Assembly (NCBI GenBank): GCA_947579665.1
Contig: OX388347.1
Coordinates: 41,610,943 to 41,674,942 of the forward strand
Reading direction: 5' to 3'
Length of the DNA stretch: 64,000 bases
Source of the DNA: Sympetrum striolatum
Taxonomy: Eukaryota > Arthropoda > Insecta > Odonata > Libellulidae
Part shown: positions 58,081-64,000 of the stretch, one piece after another
How the letters are laid out: every line of letters begins with the position of its first letter
How positions within the stretch are numbered: the first letter of the stretch is position 1
Notes under the pieces: model-generated
What the model was told of the DNA's origin: nothing
The model's database searches: none
The model's input: only the letters and a program-made list of their open reading frames with translations
Position numbers and translations under genes: made by a program

Positions 58081-61000
58081 TATTTATTTTCTTTCTTGTT
58101 AATTTTTCTTTCGTTTGATTGTATCTATTCTATCTATTTATCAGGGCCTAAGTCCTTAAGATTTTCTGGCTTTTTCACTAGAGATTAATCGGAAAACATG
58201 GTATTTCTTTTACGAAATCTACTGGATTTAATATTCTTTCTCGGGTTAATTTACTCTGCCTTTTGCAAAGAAGACCTTTCTTGAAAGGAGCTATTCACCT
58301 TTTCTGGTTTTAATTCGTACGCAATGTTTCGAGAGCATGACTTTATTACTTGGTTCATTATCAGCTTCGACCGGTGAAAACAATTGCTCACTTATTGTCC
58401 CACATACTTCCTTATTCAGCACATTCCTTACCTTACGTTTAATTAAGTAACTAGTTCTACAGTGCGATATGTATATAGGTTCCAATGGTTAGCAGCCTTA
58501 TTAAATTAAAGTTAAATTACATAATTTTTAAGTTAGTGTTAACTTTCCTCTTCACCAAGAACGCAATTAACTGAATGAAATATGATAATCTAAGGCACAT
58601 AAAAGGCACCAACATAAAGCGTAATGAATATAAAAACGGATCAATAAGTGATAAAACTAAAAATAGAAAAATAGTATTTGAAAAATTCTGTAAACTTGCC
58701 CCAGTCTATCCTACGCCAATTGACTGTCGTATACATACATGAAATTAACACAAGAAGTACATTATATATACATAAATATGCACAATACCAACATGATAAT
58801 TAAATACATACATACATGATGTGTACATGATACAGCAGTACCTTATATTCAATCAGCTTTTTTCTGGTCTCTCGGGTTTCCATTCGGGGTTATATTCCTA
58901 CTTAATATGATATAAGCATTAATTTTGTCTGTTTATGTCAATAAATTTGCTCTCTTAAAGGGCTAATATTCATAAAATACGCAACGATACCTAAGTTCAA
59001 CCATTTAAACTAAGTAGATGCTAACATAAACTAACGTTACAATAATTTAATTCTGATAACGAGCTACACTTTTCATTATAGTTAAATTATTGTAACGTTA
59101 AGTAGGGTAACTGTATAATGTTTTGAAAGTGAAAATGATAAACCATCTAAAATATACTTGCAGAACTGGTATTTTATGAAATAGTGGATAAGGGTATTCA
59201 TAATATAATTCGTAGCGGAAGGGGTTAAATATCATGGACGTAAATATCCGAAATCCCTCTTTACGAATGCATCAAATTCCGAGAATGAAAGGAGAATTAC
59301 ATAATTAGAGGTTTTGAATGTGTTAATCTGATTAGTACGTTTACTATCGTGTAATTATCGATGGCGTTTAATGGACAGAGGAACTTGCATCACTTTACTT
59401 TCGGTCATAACAGTTTGCAGCGTATTAAATAATATGTGCGCCTTCAGGGGCCCACGAGGGGTACAAACGAGTCCGGATAAAACCGCTTCGGCCTCGTTCG
59501 CTGCCAGATGTTATCTCAACAGATGTCATTTGATACGTGAGATAAACTGAATGGATGATGCACCAAAAGCCAGAGCCAAGTGCTACGAGAATGTTCTCAT
59601 TTATTCGATAAATATTTGAAATGTTAGATTTGTGCCTCACGAATTTAGGGGCTGAATTGAGCTACGTGTTATTAAGTTCAGTTAGATTTATTTTTTAACG
59701 TCAATAAAGGCATAAGTGTATAAAATGTCTCAATTATTTTATATTGGGTAAAATATAAATATAATGCCGTGTCTTTAAACCATTAGTGGATCCTACTAAG
59801 CTATAATTCTATTAGGTTTGGGAAAATTGCAAGATTAACGGATTTGTAGATTATCTAAGAACTGTGACACTGCGATTGACGTTCAAATTACTCTTTAAAA
59901 TGTAATAGGATCTAAAGTTGAGCCAATTTATTCCAGTTATATTTGGTGGAACCTACTCATTTCATAATTCTAGAGAATTAGGAAAACGTTTCCTGTAGTT
60001 GTAACTTTAAGTTTAGTACACTCCTTTGATAAAATCCACAGCTCAAACTATATCCTCTAACATGAAATGCTGTTGAAATTTCCAAAATTAAACTTGTGTT
60101 TAACAACTAGTCAAAACCAAAGCAATTAATTAAAGGAGATCAATATTCTGAACCGTTATGACAGTGAGAGATGGTACAAAAATGCTGAAAGTGTCAGACA
60201 AACAAAAGTGTCAGATTAAACAAACATTTCTCTCATTCCATCTCGCTCTGAGCACCATACGCTTAGAAATGTCTCATAGGCTTGGGAAAGAAGTCAGAAA
60301 AACTTTTGGGAAAAGATAATATCCGAGTGATCCATATGATATATTGCTCCCCGTGATATGAAAGGGAAATTCTTGGGGCTTGAGTGATATATGGACCTCT
60401 AGCAGTTATTAAAAAAATAAAATGCCCTCGTTTATTTGGAAATTACTTCGAATAGACATTAATATCTAAGTATGTGAGACATAGATCGTCCTAAGGCTCC
60501 GTAAAAGAGAAACATTTACCAACAATTCTTTAATATATGAGGAATAACAGAAAATGATTTACGTGAAAACTAACGGAATGTTACGGTGTGATATGGAATG
60601 ATAGTATCTGAGTAAACATTCCTCGTACGATATTAAAATTTCCTGCATACTCGTGTTTTAGAGAAAGTAATATTTCAGGACGTAATCGAGTTCGTGATTC
60701 CAAGAGAAATGTACACGTTATGAGGTTCTACCTGCAGGCTATTACAGAAATGAAATCTTTGCGAGAGTGTGGGTGTAATCGTGGGCGCTTTCACATCAAA
60801 CGTATTATCTCCATATGCCAAATTTCATATGTTATTTTTGGGAGACCAAATGGAATCGAGCAATTCCAAGATTACTTCGGATAACAGGATTTGAGGGTTT
60901 ACTTCAACGCTAGCTTGAACTTCACCAAATTTGATAGCTGAAATCATTCTTTTTTCCACTTCAAACGCTCTATAACATAATTCCAATGAAATAAAGCACG

Positions 61001-62282
61001 TACGTTTTATGAATGTATATAATTGCTGACATATTTTACTCATATGTGTTTGTTATTTTTATTCTTCTGGATCGAATTCTATCTACAATGATGGTAGCTT
61101 GACCAGAGATATATTAAATATTAGAACTAGAAATAAATTAGAGGGCATAATTGTTTTTGACGATTGATCAAAGGAAGTTTTATTTGAAACAGAATTGAAA
61201 AAATACGAGAAGTATAAAACATGGAGAATAACTAGAAAAATTAAAAAACTAATTTATTTAAAATTTTATGCCATTTTTTGGAATGAAATCTCAAGAAATT
61301 GAAATTTAGTTGCCATTTTTGTGCTGGTATAAGTATTGATTTATTCTCACATATTTTATTGAGTTGTATTTAAACCATAAATAGGTCTGAAGACGTTCAA
61401 ACGAAATCCAAAGGCATAACGGATGTGTTCATAAAATATTTACTAACATTTTGGAAGGGATATTTTTCTTTTCTAAAATCCGAAAATTTCTGAAAATACC
61501 GATATATATTATAAAATACAAACTAAGTCGTCTAATTTTTATTCATGAAAATTTAATTTATTTATTGCCTGAATTATTTAATGAAAGAGAAATATTCATG
61601 TAATATTAACATGTTGACGAGCATTGGAAAATTTGATCCAATTTCATTTATCCTCAACGGGAAGCTGTTCATGTAAATAATGCATTTTGCAAATGTAGAC
61701 GTATGTGGAATTCTTATGGATCGCTGAATTTATTTTATTCAGTATTGTGAATGTTTGAAGATATAGATTAGTCGATAGTACCGATCTGTTGATACGTAGC
61801 TTCAGTCTCGTTATGGATTGTCCAGCAATTACTGTGACTGTGCGCGAAGATTCATGAACGAGCCCACATGTGGGAAAGCGAGGTATTTTATAGTCAGAAC
61901 TCGGAGCATTATAGTGATGAGTTTGGCAAACGACCCTCTTTTGCAGAGGGAAGAGAGAAGAGCTCAGTGTCCATGACCATGGCAGTTGTTAGCATCAAGG
62001 TTGTTTCTTCAAATCCCCAGTGGCCAAACTCCTAGCGCCGCTCATCCTTTTCTCCCCAGATCCCAGAACATTAACCTTAATAACTCTAATCTCCGAAACA
62101 AGATAGACTTAATGACTTAGACAAGCCCCAAATGATTGAAAGTGGATCATCTTAGTTGATGAAGAAGGAAGACAAAGTTGGAGAAGTGTGTTTTGTACTG
62201 TAGGGTGAGTGTGACACTGTTGTGCTGTAGTTTGTGGAGCTGGAATGATACAGGTTTATAAAAAATATTCTTGATCCGTATT
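58081..62282. other. AT-rich non-coding stretch with one perfect hairpin
   Basis: 59032-59050 and 59082-59100 are perfect 19-bp inverted repeats (TAACGTTACAATAATTTAA) with a 31-nt loop, a possible small foldback. Nothing else was recognised. Frames of 60-75 codons have no motif. Confidence 0.5.
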
Positions 62283-62793
62283 TACCGTACTAGCCCGAAT
62301 ATAACGCAATATTTTTTGACCGTTTATTTTCCGTTAAAAAATCGACTCGCGCTAAATTCAGTGTTTAAGTAATGGAATGTAATATAAACCAGGAAATTTT
62401 CCTACAGAGTTTGAAACGTGACCGAATGTTTACAATGATTTAAATGGGACGGAAGATGACATTTTGTGGGAAACTGAAAGCGTGAATGAAAATACTGATG
62501 ATACTGATGTGACATCAATGAGTTCTCATTCTGAAAACAGTTCAGATTCTGAATTAACATTTCCGTTTTTTGTTGTTACTTACGTAACATTAATTTTGTT
62601 TTACATTACTTAATTTTATTGACATGAATGTATCCTGTGTTATTAGCTATAATTAACTAAGTAAATACTTATCTGATTGAATTTTACTTTCTTTGAATTA
62701 TTTTAGGAGTACTATTTTTTTTCTAAATATCTTTATGAAAATTTCGGAGTCGCGTTAAATTCGGGGTCGCGTTATTTTCGAGCTAATACAGTA
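62283..62793 (+). mobile_element. Tigger/pogo-like DNA transposon deletion derivative, 507 bp, TA duplications
   Basis: The left end CCGTACTAGCCCGAATATAA and the right end (reverse complement CTGTATTAGCTCGAAAATAA, then CGCGAC) are imperfect terminal inverted repeats of about 28 bp, each next to TA. Further inside, GACTCGCGCTAAATTC on the left matches GAGTCGCGTTAAATTC on the right. In the middle, a + frame reads NDLNGTEDDILWE followed by an acidic/serine-rich stretch (SSHSENSSDSE). This resembles the C-terminal tail of Tigger-type transposases. The DDE catalytic core is absent, so this is an internally deleted, non-autonomous copy. TIR type and TA target fit the Tc1/mariner-pogo group. Confidence 0.8.
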
Positions 62794-64000
62794 ATTATTT
62801 TTCTGGAAGTGAGTTGTTATGAAGATAGTGATAAAGATAATAGTATTATTATCATTTTCATGTGATAATGGATGTGATGAGAAACTGTCGTAAATGAAAC
62901 TTAGTAGTGAATTAGCTAATAGCTTCTAGAAGTCTGGATAATTGCTAATTATTTGCCGGAATCATTCTTTCATCTACTCGAAAGATATCGATATACATTT
63001 GGTCCTTTTGGAGACTGCCTAGAAATACTGAGAAATTTTATGAAATTTGATACAGGATTCATAAACAGAAGAACATATTTCAGAGTCCTGCACATTCTGA
63101 GATAGGAAAAGCAGAGAAAATGAAAGGGTGTGTTTTATGTATTTTCTCCTTCTGGATACGTTCTTGAATCATTTAACTATCGCTCTCGGTAAAAGTAATA
63201 ACGATGTTTACTTATCCCTCAGGCGTTCTCGAGTCTCCCCAGAGTTTGCTTCACTTTAGTAGATTAGAGTGACTCTATTTTCTAATGTTTTCCTCACGCA
63301 ATTCATTCGTGCGATTTTACCTCCAGGAAACTTTCTGGCTTGTTAGGCGAAAATCCTGCATAATGCTCTAAATTTTCCACGAGGTTTCATTATCGGATGT
63401 TCGATTTTCTAAAACATTCTCATCCATAATCTTAATGGTAACTCTCGTTACGGATCCTCCAAATAACTCTACGTTTCATAAAACTATGAGCAAGTAATTT
63501 CGTATGATTTTACCAAAATTATAAAAAATGTCGTATAAAAGTACCACCATAATTAACAACAACAATATTTGAAGTGTAGGCAACACATGTCAAATAAAAT
63601 TTAACAATTCCTAAAACCAGCGAAGATAGTTAACAACATTGATCCTTATTATTCTAAGTTTTTTGTAAGTATATAACGTTGGAAAAATTTTTTCCGTTAG
63701 TTTTAGTATACGCGCAATAAAGAAAAATCACAGAATATCAGTTTTGTTTTGTTTTCACGTAGAGATAATTTCAGTTACTTAACTCTTAATAATTATTTAT
63801 AATTATGCAATGACTAAAAAAAGACAGCAACGGAGGTGGTAGTCATTCGATGAGTAAATAGAAAAAAAATCCTTGCCTTTTATTTAGCTGGACGGAATAT
63901 CCCTCAAAAAATATCCCGAAGACATATTATATAAGAAATAATGCAAGGTTACTACAAAAATATATCCAATATGACAAATTTGATTAACAATTTCAAATAT
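62794..64000. other. AT-rich non-coding stretch to window end
   Basis: No frame of note, repeat or RNA gene was recognised. A short A/T-rich region continues to the edge. Confidence 0.5.

Overview
The window is eukaryotic nuclear DNA, most likely from an arthropod and probably an insect. It is AT-rich throughout, has no dense gene track and no operon structure. It carries an arthropod-style mixture of retroelement remains: non-LTR reverse transcriptase tails, a Penelope-like element with a GIY-YIG domain, tRNA-derived SINEs, a Tigger/pogo-like DNA element and foldback elements. The longest open frames (up to about 150 codons) are mostly chance frames or antisense shadows. The species cannot be named from the sequence alone.

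Host gene content is very low. The best-supported host feature is one short first coding exon on the + strand at 36477-36582. It lies at the downstream side of the most CpG-rich stretch of the window (about 35.88-36.76 kb). It has an upstream in-frame stop, a plausible initiator ATG, a hydrophobic signal-peptide-like core and a GTGAGT splice donor in phase 1. If it is real, everything to the right (27 kb) is first-intron or later-intron sequence, because I recognise no second exon. A GC-richer 139-codon frame at 46.5-46.9 kb (- strand) may be a coding remnant, but I cannot identify it.

Layout. 0-6 kb: a foldback element (1366-1559), a tRNA-like insertion with apparent target duplications (2370-2562) and a decayed RT C-terminus (3.87-4.13 kb, -). 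6.7-7.5 kb: three tandem ~250-290 bp units. 9.4-11.1 kb: a Penelope-type 3' end and another RT C-terminus. 17 kb: a 1 kb element with terminal inverted repeats and an internal 316-bp duplication. 18.5-19.3 kb: a Penelope-like element with a GIY-YIG domain. 20.2-20.5 kb: an intact SINE with perfect 17-bp target duplications. 25-32.6 kb: three copies of one (TTA)n-tailed repeat, one of them interrupted by the 17-kb-type element, plus local complex tandem repeats and a long hairpin. 39.4-41.5 kb: more local tandem repeats. 42.7 kb: a 143-bp inverted-repeat element enclosing a hammerhead-ribozyme-like core. 44.0-45.5 kb: a non-LTR RT 3' end lying between two copies of a ~100-bp repeat. 53.3-58.1 kb: three successive tandem-repeat blocks. 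The most unusual is 54.1-55.2 kb, where six T-arm/B-box-like hairpins recur every 147-175 bp between two Helitron-like hairpin+CTRR ends. 62.3-62.8 kb: a 507-bp Tigger-like deletion derivative with TA duplications.

Most of the information here is therefore about transposable-element decay, nesting and local duplication around one large-intron secreted or membrane protein gene.
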